From: Thalassospira sp. ER-Se-21-Dark
GTDB lineage: Bacteria; Pseudomonadota; Alphaproteobacteria; Rhodospirillales; Thalassospiraceae
Assembly (NCBI RefSeq): GCF_017922435.1
Contig: NZ_VDEZ01000002.1
Location: 62,001 to 126,000 of the forward strand
DNA: 64,000 nt
Reading direction: 5' to 3'
Positions 42,374 through 52,542 of this stretch are shown piece by piece. A model generated the notes under the pieces. It saw only the letters and a program-made list of their open reading frames with translations, had not been told where the DNA came from and did no database searches. A program made the position numbers and the translations under genes. Each line of letters starts with the position of its first letter. Within the stretch, counting starts at the first letter, position 1.

Positions 42374-44293
42374 ATGAGCACGACCTCCAAGACCCCGCTG
42401 CTGGATACCATCAACACCCCCGAAGAGCTGCGCAAGTTGCAGCCTGCCCAGATGAAGCAGGTTGCCGACGAATTGCGCGCCGAGGTGATTGATGCGGTAT
42501 CGGTGACCGGCGGGCATCTGGGCGCTGGGCTTGGTGTGGTCGAGCTGACGGTTGCGATCCATTACCTGTTTGATACGCCCTATGACCGTTTGATCTGGGA
42601 TGTCGGTCATCAGTGCTATCCGCATAAAATCCTGACCGGGCGGCGTGATCGTATCCGCACCATTCGTCAGGGTGGTGGTTTGTCAGGTTTCACCAAACGA
42701 TCCGAATCCGAATATGATCCGTTCGGGGCGGGGCATAGCTCTACCTCGATCTCGGCAGGCCTCGGTATGGCGGTGGCCAACCAGCTATCGGATGACAAGC
42801 GCAAGAACGTGATTGCCGTGATCGGCGACGGATCGATGAGTGCGGGCATGGCCTATGAGGCGATGAACAATGCCGCCGCCACCGATCAGCGTTTGATCGT
42901 CATCCTGAACGATAACGACATGTCGATTGCCCCGCCGGTGGGATCGATGTCGGGCTATTTGTCGCGCCTGATTTCGGGCAAGGGATATCAGGGGCTGCGC
43001 AATGCGGCCAAGGGCCTGACCAAACATCTGCCGCGCCAGATCGAAGAGGCCGCGCGCAAGCTTGAAGAATATACCCGTGGCATGGTTACGGGCGGCACCC
43101 TGTTTGAAGAAATGGGCTTTTTCTATGTCGGGCCGATTGATGGTCACAACATGGATCATCTGTTGCCGGTTTTGAAAAACGTCCGCGATGCCGATGTTGA
43201 TGGCCCGATCCTGATCCATGCCGTTACGCAAAAGGGCAAGGGCTATGGCCCGGCGGAAAATGCGGCTGATAAATATCATGGCGTTGCCAAGTTTGACGTT
43301 GTCACCGGCAAGCAGGCCAAGCCGACCCCGAATGCGCCGAGCTACACCAAGGTGTATGGCGAAACGCTGGTCAAGCTTGCCGAGAAGGACGAGAAAGTTA
43401 CCGCGATCACGGCCGCAATGCCATCGGGCACGGGTGTGAATATCTTTGCCGATCATTTCCCCGATCGTGCCTTTGACGTCGGGATTGCCGAACAGCATGC
43501 GGTGACCTTTGCCGCCGGGATGGCGTGCGAAGGGTACAAGCCGTTTTGCACGCTGTATTCGACCTTCCTGCAGCGCGGTTATGATCAGGTTGTCCATGAT
43601 GTCGCGATCCAGAACCTGCCGGTGCGTTTCGCGATGGACCGTGCCGGACTGGTCGGCGCGGACGGCGCGACCCATGCCGGGGCCTATGACATTGCCTATC
43701 TTGGCTGTTTGCCGAACTTCGTTCTGATGGCGGCCGCCGATGAAGCCGAGCTTGTCCATATGACCACGACCGCCTGGGCGATTGATGATCGACCAAGTGC
43801 GTTCCGCTATCCGCGCGGTGAGGGTGTTGGCGTTGAAATGCCGGCCGAGGGGAAAGTCCTTGAAATCGGCAAGGGCCGTATCCTGCGCGAGGGGGGCAAG
43901 ATTGCCATCCTGTCTTATGGTACGCGACTGGCCGAGGCGCTTATTGCGGCTGAGGATTTGGCTGCGCGTGGTCTTCCGGCGACGGTTGCCGATGCGCGCT
44001 TTGCCAAACCGCTCGACCATCAACTGATTGCGGACCTTGCACGCAACCATGAAGTCCTGATCACCATCGAAGAAGGATCGATCAACGGCTTTGGCGCGAT
44101 GGTGCTGCAGCATATGGCAGGTCAGGGATTGCTTGATAACGGGCTTAAGATTCGCACCATGGCACTGCCAGATGCGCTGATTGATCATGACAAGCCGGAA
44201 ATCCAGTACGAGAAGGCCGGGCTTGATGCCAAGGCCATCGTCAAGACCGCGCTTGGTGCGCTTGGCATGAGCGAAAGCAAGGCACGCGCCTGA
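42374..44293 (+). CDS. dxs: 1-deoxy-D-xylulose-5-phosphate synthase
   Basis: This 639-residue thiamine diphosphate enzyme joins pyruvate and glyceraldehyde 3-phosphate, the entry step of the MEP isoprenoid pathway. Marks: [12 protein letters not shown] near 39-50, V-G-H-Q-C-Y-P-H-K near 76, the cofactor loop G-D-G-S-M-S-A-G-M near 152, and [10 protein letters not shown] near 360 with the catalytic Glu. Length is normal. A terminator follows, although tlyA often comes next in relatives. Confidence 0.97.
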   Translation: MSTTSKTPLLDTINTPEELRKLQPAQMKQVADELRAEVIDAVSVTGGHLGAGLGVVELTVAIHYLFDTPYDRLIWDVGHQCYPHKILTGRRDRIRTIRQGGGLSGFTKRSESEYDPFGAGHSSTSISAGLGMAVANQLSDDKRKNVIAVIGDGSMSAGMAYEAMNNAAATDQRLIVILNDNDMSIAPPVGSMSGYLSRLISGKGYQGLRNAAKGLTKHLPRQIEEAARKLEEYTRGMVTGGTLFEEMGFFYVGPIDGHNMDHLLPVLKNVRDADVDGPILIHAVTQKGKGYGPAENAADKYHGVAKFDVVTGKQAKPTPNAPSYTKVYGETLVKLAEKDEKVTAITAAMPSGTGVNIFADHFPDRAFDVGIAEQHAVTFAAGMACEGYKPFCTLYSTFLQRGYDQVVHDVAIQNLPVRFAMDRAGLVGADGATHAGAYDIAYLGCLPNFVLMAAADEAELVHMTTTAWAIDDRPSAFRYPRGEGVGVEMPAEGKVLEIGKGRILREGGKIAILSYGTRLAEALIAAEDLAARGLPATVADARFAKPLDHQLIADLARNHEVLITIEEGSINGFGAMVLQHMAGQGLLDNGLKIRTMALPDALIDHDKPEIQYEKAGLDAKAIVKTALGALGMSESKARA

Positions 44294-44315
44294 TCAGGTC
44301 AAAGAATTTCGAGTT

Positions 44316-44355
44316 AAAAAAGGCCGGTTGTCGGAAATGACAGACCGGCCTTTTT
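44316..44355. terminator. Bidirectional terminator after dxs
   Basis: AAAAAGGCCGGT / ACCGGCCTTTTT with inner TGTC / GACA serves dxs and the convergent SDR gene. Confidence 0.88.
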
Positions 44356-44370
44356 CGTTCTTGGCGTGTG

Positions 44371-45159
44371 TCAGTCGACGTAAATCATCTTGTGCGTCAT
44401 GCCGCCATCAATGCGGATGGTTTCGCCGGTCATGAAGCCGGATTTATCGCCATCCAAGAGGAAGGAGACAGCCTGTGCGATGTCTTCGGGTTTACCAACA
44501 CGGCCAACCGGGTGTTGGGCCTTGTCGGCTTCGCTGTGATCGGGTTCGGTTTTGTTGGCGTTTTTCTGCCAGTCGCCAACTTCGATCCAACCCGGTGCGA
44601 TGGCGTTGACGCGAATGTCACCCGCAAGGCTGACCGCCAGCGCATGAGTCAGGGCAACAATGCCGCCCTTGGACGCGGCATAGGGTTCAGTGTTGGCCTC
44701 TGACTGGAAGGCGCGGGTGGAGGCGATATTGACAATCGCGCCCTTGGTATCGCGCAGATGCTGTGTCGCGTGTTTGGTTGCCAGAAACGCACCACCCAGA
44801 TTGACATTGATCACGCGTTGCCATTGATCCCATTCAAGGTCTTCGATGTTGGGGACATGGGGATTGGCGATCCCGGCATTGTTGATCAGGCCATCGATGC
44901 GGCCAAACCGGTCAACACATTGCTGGATGCAAAGTTTGATGTCGGGCTCATGGGCGACATCGCCCTGCAGGAACAATGTGCGGTCGCGTTCAGCATCCTT
45001 CAGGCTATCAAGCGCGTCCTCGCCCGCATCGGCATCAAGATCAAACATCGCGACCTTCCAGCCAAGGCCCAGAAGATGCTTTGAGATGCCAAGGCCCAAG
45101 CCCTGGGCGCCACCGGTGACAAAGGCCACGCGTGGTGATTTTGCGGACGGGTTATCCAT
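44371..45159 (-). CDS. Short-chain dehydrogenase/reductase
   Basis: This 262-residue classical SDR has the cofactor loop T-G-G-A-Q-G-L-G-L-G near residue 15, D-L-D at the end of beta-2 favouring NAD(H), N-N-A-G near 92, and the catalytic S ... Y-A-A-S-K-G-G near 160. The end (D-G-G-M-T-H-K-M-I-Y) is typical. The ATG at 45159 is preferred over a TTG nine codons upstream. Its substrate is unknown; it lies between dxs and the malonate operon. Confidence 0.9.
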   Translation of the reverse strand: MDNPSAKSPRVAFVTGGAQGLGLGISKHLLGLGWKVAMFDLDADAGEDALDSLKDAERDRTLFLQGDVAHEPDIKLCIQQCVDRFGRIDGLINNAGIANPHVPNIEDLEWDQWQRVINVNLGGAFLATKHATQHLRDTKGAIVNIASTRAFQSEANTEPYAASKGGIVALTHALAVSLAGDIRVNAIAPGWIEVGDWQKNANKTEPDHSEADKAQHPVGRVGKPEDIAQAVSFLLDGDKSGFMTGETIRIDGGMTHKMIYVD

Positions 45160-45261
45160 GTCTGCCCCATTTGATTGTGATGGCAAGGCCGGGCGGATGC
45201 GCAGCCCTTGAGGAACTCTGGGGAAATGGTCCTGTTTGCGCGAAATTGCAAGGCGTTTGTA

Positions 45262-45969
45262 TCAGGCGGATACTGACCCGTTTTCAAGCCGATCGAGCAG
45301 GGCGTGAACGAAGCCTTCCTGACGCCCGTTAAGGCCGCGACGGGTTGCGAGATTTTGCAGCGCCTCGGTTGCTGCGATATGCAGGCGGTAATGGCCGGGA
45401 TCCTGATCAATGCGGCTGGATTGTTGCGCACTGTCGCCAAACACCATGGCATGACACAGGCCGGCATTGGCCGAGGTAAAGGCGCGACAGGTCAGCGGGC
45501 GGATGGCGTAAATGCTGCAGCGATCCTGTTCATCAAGCAACGGGCAACGCACCCGGACGTCCGCGGTTGTTGTATATTGTTCGATATCGGTTGCGGCACT
45601 GCGCAGGCGATCTTTCAGGGCGTCGATCTGTGGCGTGGTGAAAGTTGCCGAGATGTGGGCAGCGATCAGGTCGGTCACACCGGGCGGGACACTGACAAAC
45701 AGGTGGCAGCAGGCGCTGCATTGATCGCGACAGGCGCGCGGGTAAGGGTTGGGGAAGCTTTGGCGCAAAAGGGTGGCGGCCTGTTCAAGTATCGCCATGG
45801 TGGCCCCGGCGGCATCGGCAAGCGTATCGGCCGCATCAAGGGCGCGGTCCAGTTCGGTGCGGAAATCGGCAAACATCTGTTCGTAGCGCCGCGAGGCCTC
45901 GGTCGTCAGGGCGCCGGTTTGTGCGATGTTGCGCGAAACCCGGTCTATTGCGTCATCAAGCTTGGTCAT
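45262..45969 (-). CDS. YkgJ-type cysteine cluster protein
   Basis: This 235-residue protein has the YkgJ (CxxCxxCC) zinc- or iron-binding cysteine pattern: C-R-D-Q-C-S-A-C-C-H-L-F near 80-91, C-P-L-L then D-R-C-S-I-Y-x-x-R-P-L-T-C-R-A-F near 145-165, and L-C-H-A-M near 173. A helical N-terminal region of 75 residues precedes it. The biochemical role of the family is not established. The ATG at 45969 is second in a TTG-ATG pair. Confidence 0.85.
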   Translation of the reverse strand: MTKLDDAIDRVSRNIAQTGALTTEASRRYEQMFADFRTELDRALDAADTLADAAGATMAILEQAATLLRQSFPNPYPRACRDQCSACCHLFVSVPPGVTDLIAAHISATFTTPQIDALKDRLRSAATDIEQYTTTADVRVRCPLLDEQDRCSIYAIRPLTCRAFTSANAGLCHAMVFGDSAQQSSRIDQDPGHYRLHIAATEALQNLATRRGLNGRQEGFVHALLDRLENGSVSA

Positions 45970-46235
45970 CAATCCCAGTTACTTTCGTGCTGGTCCCTAC
46001 GAAAGGCCTTCAGATTGGTTGTTGGTCGTTGTCTAATTTAGCATTGTTTGGCGTTATTCCCTAAAAATTGCATAACGGCGGAATTTGTGACGTTCGGGTT
46101 TTGGGGGCAGACAAAAAAAACCGGCCAGATAAATCCGGCCGGGGAGGTAGGGTCAGAGACCCGATGGGTGCTGCGGGAAAGAGCTTTCTGTTAGCAGGAA
46201 AGGCTCCGGGCAGCGGGAGTATAAGACTGCAACGC
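45970..46235. other. 266-bp gap between matB and the YkgJ-type gene
   Basis: Holds the terminator of the malonate operon and the upstream region of the YkgJ-type gene; nothing else is recognised. Confidence 0.5.
46112..46142 (-). terminator. Terminator after the malonate operon
   Basis: CCGGCC / GGCCGG with a 10-base loop; on the minus strand it is followed by eight T residues. Confidence 0.82.
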
Positions 46236-47762
46236 TTATGCTGCAGGGGAGGTAAAGGTGTCTTCGTATTGTTTGCGCAGCTGGGCCTTCTGGATTTTGC
46301 CCATGGTGTTGCGCGGCAGTTCCTTGATCACCCAGATGCGCTTGGGCACCTTGAATTTGGCCAGCTTGTCCTGGGTGCGTTTGATGATGGCTTCGGGGTC
46401 GGCCTTATCGCCATTGGCAGCGACAATCACACCGGCAACGGCTTCGCCGAAGTCGGGATGGGGCAGGCCAAAGATCGCGACTTCATCGACCTCGTCATAT
46501 TCGGCGATGACTTCTTCGACTTCCTTGGGATAGACGTTAAAGCCACCGGAAATGATCAGGTCCTTGTCGCGGCCAACGATGGTGACATAGCCGTCTTCGC
46601 CGATGGTGGCGAGATCGCCGGTGATAAAGAAGCCGTCGGAGCGGAACTCTGACGCGGTTTTTTCCGGCATCTGCCAGTAACCCTTGAAGACGTTCGGACC
46701 ACGGACTTCAAGCACGCCGATTTCACCAGCCCCCAGAACATTGCCATCCTTGTCACAAACGCGGGCCTCGATCCCCGGAAGGGTCGGACCAACCGCACCC
46801 GGACGGCGTTCGCCATCCAACGGGTTGGACGTGTTCATGCAGGTTTCGGTCATGCCATAGCGTTCAAGGATCTTGTGACCGGTGCGTTCAAAGAATGCGT
46901 CATGGGTTTCAGCCAGAAGCGGCGCCGAGCCCGAGACGAACAGACGCATGTTGGCGGTAACATCCTTGGTGAATTTCGGATGTGCGAGCAGGCGGGTATA
47001 GAAGGTCGGAACGCCCATCAAGACGGTTGATTGCGGCAGGCGTTCGATCACGTCATCGGCATCGAATTTCGGAAGCAGGATCACCTTGCCGCCATTCATC
47101 AGCATGATGTTGATCGCAACAAACAGCCCGTGGGTATGAAACAGCGGCAGGGCATGCAGCAAAGTATCACCCGGCTTGAAGCCCCATGCCTGATGCAGGG
47201 TTTTGGCGTTCGAACCCAGATTATTATGGGTCAGCATCGCGCCCTTAGACCGGCCGGTGGTGCCCGATGTGTACAGGATGGCGGCAACGTCATCCTTGTC
47301 GGCGGCGACGATGTCGGTCATGGCGGTGGCGTTTGCGGCCTCGTCATTGAGGCTGCCATCGGCGTTTGAACCAAGCGACAGGACAGCCGCGACGTCATTC
47401 TTGTCACCCAGTTCCTTGGCCGCATCAATATGGCCCGGACGGCAGACGAAGACACGCGGAGCGGCATCACCCAGGAAATAGGCGATTTCATCACCGGTAT
47501 AGGCAGTGTTGAGCGGCAAGTGAATGGCGCCAAGTTGCAGGCAAGCCAGATAGAGCGCGATCACATCGGATGATTTGTCAACCTGGGCGGCAACGCGGTC
47601 ACCCTTGACCACACCATGGGATGTCAGCACCGACGCATAACGACCAGTGCGATCAAGCAGCCACGAAAAACTGCGTTCGGTGCCGTCGCGTTCAATCAGA
47701 AACGTGCGGGATTTGTCGGCCGGAAAACGGTCCAGAAATGTTTGAAGAAGATTATCTGACAT
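46236..47762 (-). CDS. matB: Malonyl-CoA synthetase
   Basis: This 508-residue acyl-adenylate enzyme joins malonate and CoA using ATP. It has the AMP-binding P-loop Y-T-S-G-T-T-G-R-S-K-G, the A5 motif Y-G-M-T-E-T, A8 with T-G-D-L-A near 390, and the A10 lysine in N-T-M-G-K-I-Q-K near 490. The S-G-S-A-P-L block belongs to the MatB subgroup. The identity is backed by malonyl-CoA decarboxylase upstream. The second ATG (47762) is chosen because AGG lies 7 bases ahead; the first overlaps it. Confidence 0.93.
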   Translation of the reverse strand: MSDNLLQTFLDRFPADKSRTFLIERDGTERSFSWLLDRTGRYASVLTSHGVVKGDRVAAQVDKSSDVIALYLACLQLGAIHLPLNTAYTGDEIAYFLGDAAPRVFVCRPGHIDAAKELGDKNDVAAVLSLGSNADGSLNDEAANATAMTDIVAADKDDVAAILYTSGTTGRSKGAMLTHNNLGSNAKTLHQAWGFKPGDTLLHALPLFHTHGLFVAINIMLMNGGKVILLPKFDADDVIERLPQSTVLMGVPTFYTRLLAHPKFTKDVTANMRLFVSGSAPLLAETHDAFFERTGHKILERYGMTETCMNTSNPLDGERRPGAVGPTLPGIEARVCDKDGNVLGAGEIGVLEVRGPNVFKGYWQMPEKTASEFRSDGFFITGDLATIGEDGYVTIVGRDKDLIISGGFNVYPKEVEEVIAEYDEVDEVAIFGLPHPDFGEAVAGVIVAANGDKADPEAIIKRTQDKLAKFKVPKRIWVIKELPRNTMGKIQKAQLRKQYEDTFTSPAA

Positions 47763-47774
47763 GGTCATACCTGT

Positions 47775-49091
47775 TTAAATTCCGGCAAGCTGTGCGACGG
47801 ATTTCGATGTGGCGATCTTTCCGTCATTCATCAGTGCTTCGTGGTTTTTCTCGATATCATTGAGGTGATAGGCGTAGTTCACCATCATGCCGCCCGCCTG
47901 ACGCAGACCCTTTTCGGAGGTGTCGCCAAGCCAGTTCAGGCGTTCAAGCTGTGCACCATTGCCCAGATGGAAGCGGGCAGTGGGATCAAGCGGGGACTTG
48001 CCACGTTTGCAGGTGGCAAGATAGGTGGCACACAGCGCCAAAGTCGGTTTTTGCAGCTTGGCGACCTTGATCGGATCGTTGATCCAGTCGTCTTCGCTAA
48101 GCCCGTCAAGCACCTGACCGGCAAGCTCGGCGTCGTCGGCCTTGCTTTTCTGGCGGGTGCGCAGCCAGCCCATGAAGCCCGGAATGGGCGACAGGGTGGC
48201 GAATTGCTTGAGCTGCGGGAATTCGCGTTTGAGTTCCTCGACCACCTGTTTGATCAGGAAGTTGCCAAACGAAATGCCCTTAAGGCCTGCCTGACAGTTG
48301 CTGATCGAATAGAAGATCGCAGTGTTGGCAGTTTCCGGCGCCTTTTCATCGATTTCCGGGGCCAGAAGCGCCTGAACGCTATCAGCCAAGCCATGCACGA
48401 GGGCGACTTCAACAAAGATCAGCGGATCGTCGGGGATGGCCGGATGGAAGAAGGCAAAGCATTTCCGGTCGGTTGCCAGACGACGACGCAGATCTTCCCA
48501 GCCCTGAATTTCATGGACTGCCTCATAGCGGATCAGTTTTTCAAGGATGGCCGCCGAGGTATCCCAATCAATGTGGCGCAACTCAAGGAAGCCACGGTTG
48601 AACCAGCTTGTCAGCAGGTGCTGCATATCGGCATTGAGCGGTTCAAGGTCGCGGTTGTTTTTCAGAAGCGCAATCAGGGTTTCACGCATATCGACAATGG
48701 CCCGCGTACCACCCGGCGCCATGTTGATCTTGCGCAGCAGTTCCTGACGGATCGGCTCGGACGTTTGGGTCAGGACGGCGAGGTTTGCCTCGGACGGGTC
48801 CTTGGCAAAGGCCTCGGCGGCCTTGGTGACCTTGGCGCGATCAGCACTAAAGTCATTTTGCATCATCCGGAAGAAGGCCAGATGGTCTTCTTCGGGAAGG
48901 TTTTCCCAAAGCCGCACCACTTCGCGTGCCGCCGCGGTGCCACGTGCCTCGCCCTTTTGCGAAACAAGGTCCTTGCACATGGCGCCAAGCTGCTTGAGCG
49001 GGTCCTGCGGGGTCGAGAGTGGCAGATCAAGCAGTTCGCGACCACGGTCGGCAATGCTTGAAAGCCAGCTTTTGACAGACATGCCTGACAT
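47775..49091 (-). CDS. matA: Malonyl-CoA decarboxylase
   Basis: This 438-residue enzyme decarboxylates malonyl-CoA to acetyl-CoA. The helical N-terminal part spans about 1-160 and the acetyltransferase-like catalytic part follows. The catalytic Ser lies in F-A-T-L-S-P-I-P-G-F-M, and the His in F-H-L-G-N-G-A-Q-L-E-R-L-N-W, both matching the eukaryotic enzyme's motifs. The ATG overlaps the stop of the TRAP large permease gene in a TAATG. matB follows 12 bp later. Confidence 0.95.
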   Translation of the reverse strand: MSGMSVKSWLSSIADRGRELLDLPLSTPQDPLKQLGAMCKDLVSQKGEARGTAAAREVVRLWENLPEEDHLAFFRMMQNDFSADRAKVTKAAEAFAKDPSEANLAVLTQTSEPIRQELLRKINMAPGGTRAIVDMRETLIALLKNNRDLEPLNADMQHLLTSWFNRGFLELRHIDWDTSAAILEKLIRYEAVHEIQGWEDLRRRLATDRKCFAFFHPAIPDDPLIFVEVALVHGLADSVQALLAPEIDEKAPETANTAIFYSISNCQAGLKGISFGNFLIKQVVEELKREFPQLKQFATLSPIPGFMGWLRTRQKSKADDAELAGQVLDGLSEDDWINDPIKVAKLQKPTLALCATYLATCKRGKSPLDPTARFHLGNGAQLERLNWLGDTSEKGLRQAGGMMVNYAYHLNDIEKNHEALMNDGKIATSKSVAQLAGI

Positions 49092-50407
49092 TAGCGTCCT
49101 CCGATGATGGTTTCCGGAAGCCAGGTGGCGATCTGCGGGAAGAAGCACAGAATGATGATCGCTGCGATCATGCACATCACGTAAGGGAAGGCGCCCTTAA
49201 GGATGCTCTGCAGGCGGATATCGGGTGCAATGCCATTGATGACATACAGGTTCAAACCAACCGGCGGGGTGATCAGGCCGATTTCCATGTTGATCGTCAG
49301 GATCACGGCAAACCAGTAAGGATCGAAACCGGCATTGATGATCACCGGCAGCAGGATCGGTGCGCTCATCAGGATGACTGCGACCGGCGGCAGGAAGAAG
49401 CCACTGATCAGCAGGAACACGTTGATGAAGCCCATCAGAACCCAACGGTTGACCTCAAGCGCGGAAATCCACTGTGCAATCGACTGGGTGATGAACAGCG
49501 ATGACAGCATGTAGCTAAACAGGCCGGCAGCCCCGATGATCAGCAGGATCATCACGGATTCCTTGGTGGTGTCACGCATGACATTCCAAAGCTGACCCGG
49601 TTTCCACATGCGATAAACGATCATCGCGGTGATCAGGCAGAACAGTGCACCAACGCCAGCCGTTTCCGAAGGTGTCGCAACACCGCCATAAAGGGCGAAC
49701 AGAACCGCACCGATGATGACAAGGAAGGGCAGAACACGCGGAAGGATTTCAAACTTTTCCTTCCATGTGTATTTGACAACACCAAGGGCGGCCTGGGCGT
49801 TGCCCTGACGCCAGGTCGAATAGAGCGACCAGGCCATGAACAGGGCGGTGACCAGAAGACCCGGCAGAAGACCGGCAAGGAACAGGCGCCCGATCGAGGT
49901 TTCGGTCGAGATGCCATAAACAATCATGGTGACACTTGGCGGAATCAGGATGCCCAGCGTACCGCCAGCGGCAATCGAGCCGGCTGCGACCGTATCGGGG
50001 AAGCCGCGTTCGCGCATCGCCGGGATGCCCATCTTGCCGATTGCGGCACAGGTGGCAGGCGATGAACCAGACAGGGCGGAAAAGATCGCGCAGGCGCCAA
50101 GGTTTGAAATCACAAGTCCGCCCGGAATACGGGTCAGCCAGCGATCGAGAACGGAATACAAGTCACCACCGGCCCGAGACGAGGCAACAACCGCCCCCAT
50201 CAGGATAAACATCGGGATGGCGAGAACTTCGAAACTTTCGAGCTTGCCGAACAGGATTTCCGGCAACAGCGGCAGTGATCCGGTGCCATCAAAGGTGATG
50301 ATGAAGCCGACACTGACCAGAAGCAGGCCAATACCGACCGGAATGCCGGAGAAAAGAACAAGGGTGGTTGCGATGCCGACAACGGCCGCAAGAAGCAAGG
50401 GATCCAT
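49091..50407 (-). CDS. matM: TRAP transporter large permease (malonate)
   Basis: This 438-residue DctM-type membrane protein has about 12 hydrophobic segments and the family blocks G-I-P-V-G-I-G-L near 21, S-S-R-A-G-G-D-L-Y near 75, and G-S-S-P-A-T-C-A-A-I-G near 113. It is the sodium-coupled channel of the TRAP system. AGGAGG precedes the ATG by 7 bases. Its place between the small permease and malonyl-CoA decarboxylase points to malonate as the substrate. Confidence 0.92.
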   Translation of the reverse strand: MDPLLLAAVVGIATTLVLFSGIPVGIGLLLVSVGFIITFDGTGSLPLLPEILFGKLESFEVLAIPMFILMGAVVASSRAGGDLYSVLDRWLTRIPGGLVISNLGACAIFSALSGSSPATCAAIGKMGIPAMRERGFPDTVAAGSIAAGGTLGILIPPSVTMIVYGISTETSIGRLFLAGLLPGLLVTALFMAWSLYSTWRQGNAQAALGVVKYTWKEKFEILPRVLPFLVIIGAVLFALYGGVATPSETAGVGALFCLITAMIVYRMWKPGQLWNVMRDTTKESVMILLIIGAAGLFSYMLSSLFITQSIAQWISALEVNRWVLMGFINVFLLISGFFLPPVAVILMSAPILLPVIINAGFDPYWFAVILTINMEIGLITPPVGLNLYVINGIAPDIRLQSILKGAFPYVMCMIAAIIILCFFPQIATWLPETIIGGR

Positions 50408-50419
50408 GATGCGGCCTCC

Positions 50420-51109
50420 TTAGGAAATGTCGTCGCGAATATCGAACGGTGTCGATCTGCGGGTGATAAGCGACAGGAAATCGGCAAAGAATTGCAGGAA
50501 CAGCAAGCCAAAGCCGATCGGCAGCGCGGTGTAGGGTTTCCAGAGTGCGACGGCCCAGATGGTTTCAGACAACCAGCCGCCTTCATAGGCCTCGATCACC
50601 AGTTCCAGACCATAGAAGCCAAACAGGGCACTGATTGCCATGCCACATGACAGGGTCAGGATGGCAAGGGTCATGCGGGCGCCGCGTTTGAGGTACATCG
50701 GGAACAGGTCAACATTGACGTGACCGCGCAGCAATTGAACATAGGGCAGGCCGACCAGTGTTGCGCCGATCATCAGGAAGATGACGGCTTCGGTCTGCCA
50801 GACGGTGGATTCATTGAGCACATAACGCATGAAGACCAGCTGGCAGATGATCAGCATCGCAATGGCAAACATGCTTGCCGATGCGATCCCGCAAATGCGC
50901 GATAGGAAATGGATGGCAGAAATGACGCCATCAAGCGGGCCCTTTGGCGCCTGGGACCGGTTTGCGGCCATGGCGTTTTGATGGTCGATCGGCTCGACAT
51001 CAGGCGGGGGAGGCATATCTGATTTAACGGAATGCGACGCACTTTGTGTCTGCGTGAAATCGTCTGGCAGATCAATCGGAAGTGGGTGCGGGGACATGGC
51101 GTTCGACAC
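50420..51109 (-). CDS. matQ: TRAP transporter small permease (malonate)
   Basis: This 229-residue DctQ-type protein has four hydrophobic segments from about residue 65 (I-C-G-I-A-S-A-S-M-F; later T-L-V-G-L-P-Y-V-Q-L-L-R-G-H-V-N-V-D). The first 60 residues are polar, longer than usual. The GTG at 51109 is chosen because AGGAG lies exactly 7 bases upstream, whereas the ATG four codons later has none. It lies between the binding protein and large permease genes. Confidence 0.87.
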   Translation of the reverse strand: MSNAMSPHPLPIDLPDDFTQTQSASHSVKSDMPPPPDVEPIDHQNAMAANRSQAPKGPLDGVISAIHFLSRICGIASASMFAIAMLIICQLVFMRYVLNESTVWQTEAVIFLMIGATLVGLPYVQLLRGHVNVDLFPMYLKRGARMTLAILTLSCGMAISALFGFYGLELVIEAYEGGWLSETIWAVALWKPYTALPIGFGLLFLQFFADFLSLITRRSTPFDIRDDIS

Positions 51110-51168
51110 GCGCGTTCTCCTCTGACGGAACCGTATTGGTCTATATTTTTTGTATTTTGAGGAATGCG

Positions 51169-51193
51169 GTGGTGCCGGACGGACCGGCACCAC
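51169..51193 (-). promoter_or_regulatory. Hairpin between the binding-protein and permease genes
   Basis: A perfect 10-bp stem (GTGGTGCCGG / CCGGCACCAC) with a 5-base loop and no T run. Such hairpins protect the upstream binding-protein mRNA or reduce readthrough, giving more binding protein than permease. Confidence 0.6.
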
Positions 51194-51216
51194 CATCACT
51201 TCACGTCAAGAACCGA

Positions 51217-52224
51217 TCACTCGACTGCAAGTGCCATATCAAGAAGTTCCTGACCGTTCGGGGTCTCTTCAACGAACTTCTTGTAGGAGGTTTCCTTGGC
51301 CAGAGCCTGCCATGCGGCAAAGTCTTCATCGGTCAGTTCGGCGATTTCAACGCCGTTTTCCTTGAAGACGTCGATGCTGTCAGAGTCCTGCTTGCGGCCT
51401 TCGGTGGTGTAGTATTCCTCAGCCTTTTTCGCAGCAGCAGCCAGGGCTTCTTTCTGCGCATCATTGAGGTTGTCGTAGCTTTTCTTCGACATCAGGACCG
51501 GCTGATACATGAACCACAGTGCGTTGCCTGCGGCCGGGGTGTAGCAGCTGACCTGCTCGTAGATACGATAGGAAACGAAGCTCGAGGAGCTGGTGTTGGT
51601 GGCATCAAGAACGCCGGTCTGCATGGCCGGATAGATTTCCGAGCTCGGCATGGCGGCGATGGATGCACCGGCACCTTCAAGCATCTGCTCGAACGATTTG
51701 CCAGCGGCACGAATCTGAAGGCCTTTTACGTCTTCCGGCTTGCGGATGCAGCCCTTGGTCGAGGCAAAGCCACCGGCCAGCCAACCCTTGGCAACGGTTA
51801 CAACACCATCTTCGTTCAGGAGTTCTTCGATTTTAGCCATGAACGGGGATTCGTTGATGCGGTTGGCATGATCGTGGTTTTTGACCAGTGCCGGCATCAG
51901 GGTCAGGTTGGTTGCCGGAACGCGACCACCAGCATAGGCCAGCGGATAAACGATCATGTCGAGCTGCCCGCGTGTCATCGGGGTCCACTGTTCTTTTGCC
52001 TTGAACAGGGAGCCGGACGGGAAGATCTGGATTTCCAGATCAACGTTTGCGGCTTTGACTTCATCGGCGACGATCTGTGCAACCTTGTGACGGATATCGC
52101 TGGTCGACCACTGGTGAGACAGTTTGAGCGTCTCGGCACCAGCAGATGCGGACATGCCAAAGGCAGCAACAGACATGGAGATGGCGGCAACAGACGCCGT
52201 AAGAGTCTTCTTGAAAATCTTCAT
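51217..52224 (-). CDS. matP: TRAP transporter solute-binding protein (malonate)
   Basis: This 335-residue DctP-family periplasmic protein has a signal peptide (M-K-I-F-K-K, hydrophobic core, cleavage near A-G-A-E) and a mature start T-L-K-L-S-H-Q-W-S. The conserved ligand-binding Arg lies in L-Q-I-R-A-A-G near 180. The ATG at 52224 follows GGAGG; the frame extends 53 codons upstream through the promoter region and is not used. It is first in the operon and faces the GntR gene. Confidence 0.92.
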   Translation of the reverse strand: MKIFKKTLTASVAAISMSVAAFGMSASAGAETLKLSHQWSTSDIRHKVAQIVADEVKAANVDLEIQIFPSGSLFKAKEQWTPMTRGQLDMIVYPLAYAGGRVPATNLTLMPALVKNHDHANRINESPFMAKIEELLNEDGVVTVAKGWLAGGFASTKGCIRKPEDVKGLQIRAAGKSFEQMLEGAGASIAAMPSSEIYPAMQTGVLDATNTSSSSFVSYRIYEQVSCYTPAAGNALWFMYQPVLMSKKSYDNLNDAQKEALAAAAKKAEEYYTTEGRKQDSDSIDVFKENGVEIAELTDEDFAAWQALAKETSYKKFVEETPNGQELLDMALAVE

Positions 52225-52542
52225 CTTTATCCTCCCGGATGAAGCATGCGTTTTGAATGCATTTTGACGGCTTTTTGCGCGTCTTATTATTGATGCGGTT
52301 TTCGCATTGGAAGAAAGCGTTACAGATTTCTGGCATGCTGTCCATGCAATTTTGTATACCAGAACGTCATTTTGCAGTGCCACAAATCCGCGCCCTAGTA
52401 TTTGCCGGGGGATTTAGGAAAACCGGGGCCGAACTTTTGCAATGCAGCAGGAAATCATCGCAAAGCAGCATCGAAAAGGCTTTGATTGGTACCAGAATAT
52501 GTGTTCTGGTATACCAGTAAGTGACGAAAAACGAGGTCCCAC
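52225..52542. promoter_or_regulatory. Divergent control region of the malonate operon with GntR sites
   Basis: The 318-bp gap holds three TGGTATACCA-like sites: TTGTATACCAGAA (52352-52364), TTGGTACCAGAA (52486-52497) and the perfect palindrome CTGGTATACCAG (52506-52517). This is the consensus type for FadR-class GntR regulators. The first is on the matP side and the other two just upstream of the regulator gene, fitting joint repression and autoregulation. Confidence 0.7.

Noticed and set aside
51169-51193. Terminator between the TRAP binding-protein and permease genes
   Set aside because: The stem is strong but no T run follows on the minus strand, and the downstream genes need the same transcript; called a regulatory hairpin instead.
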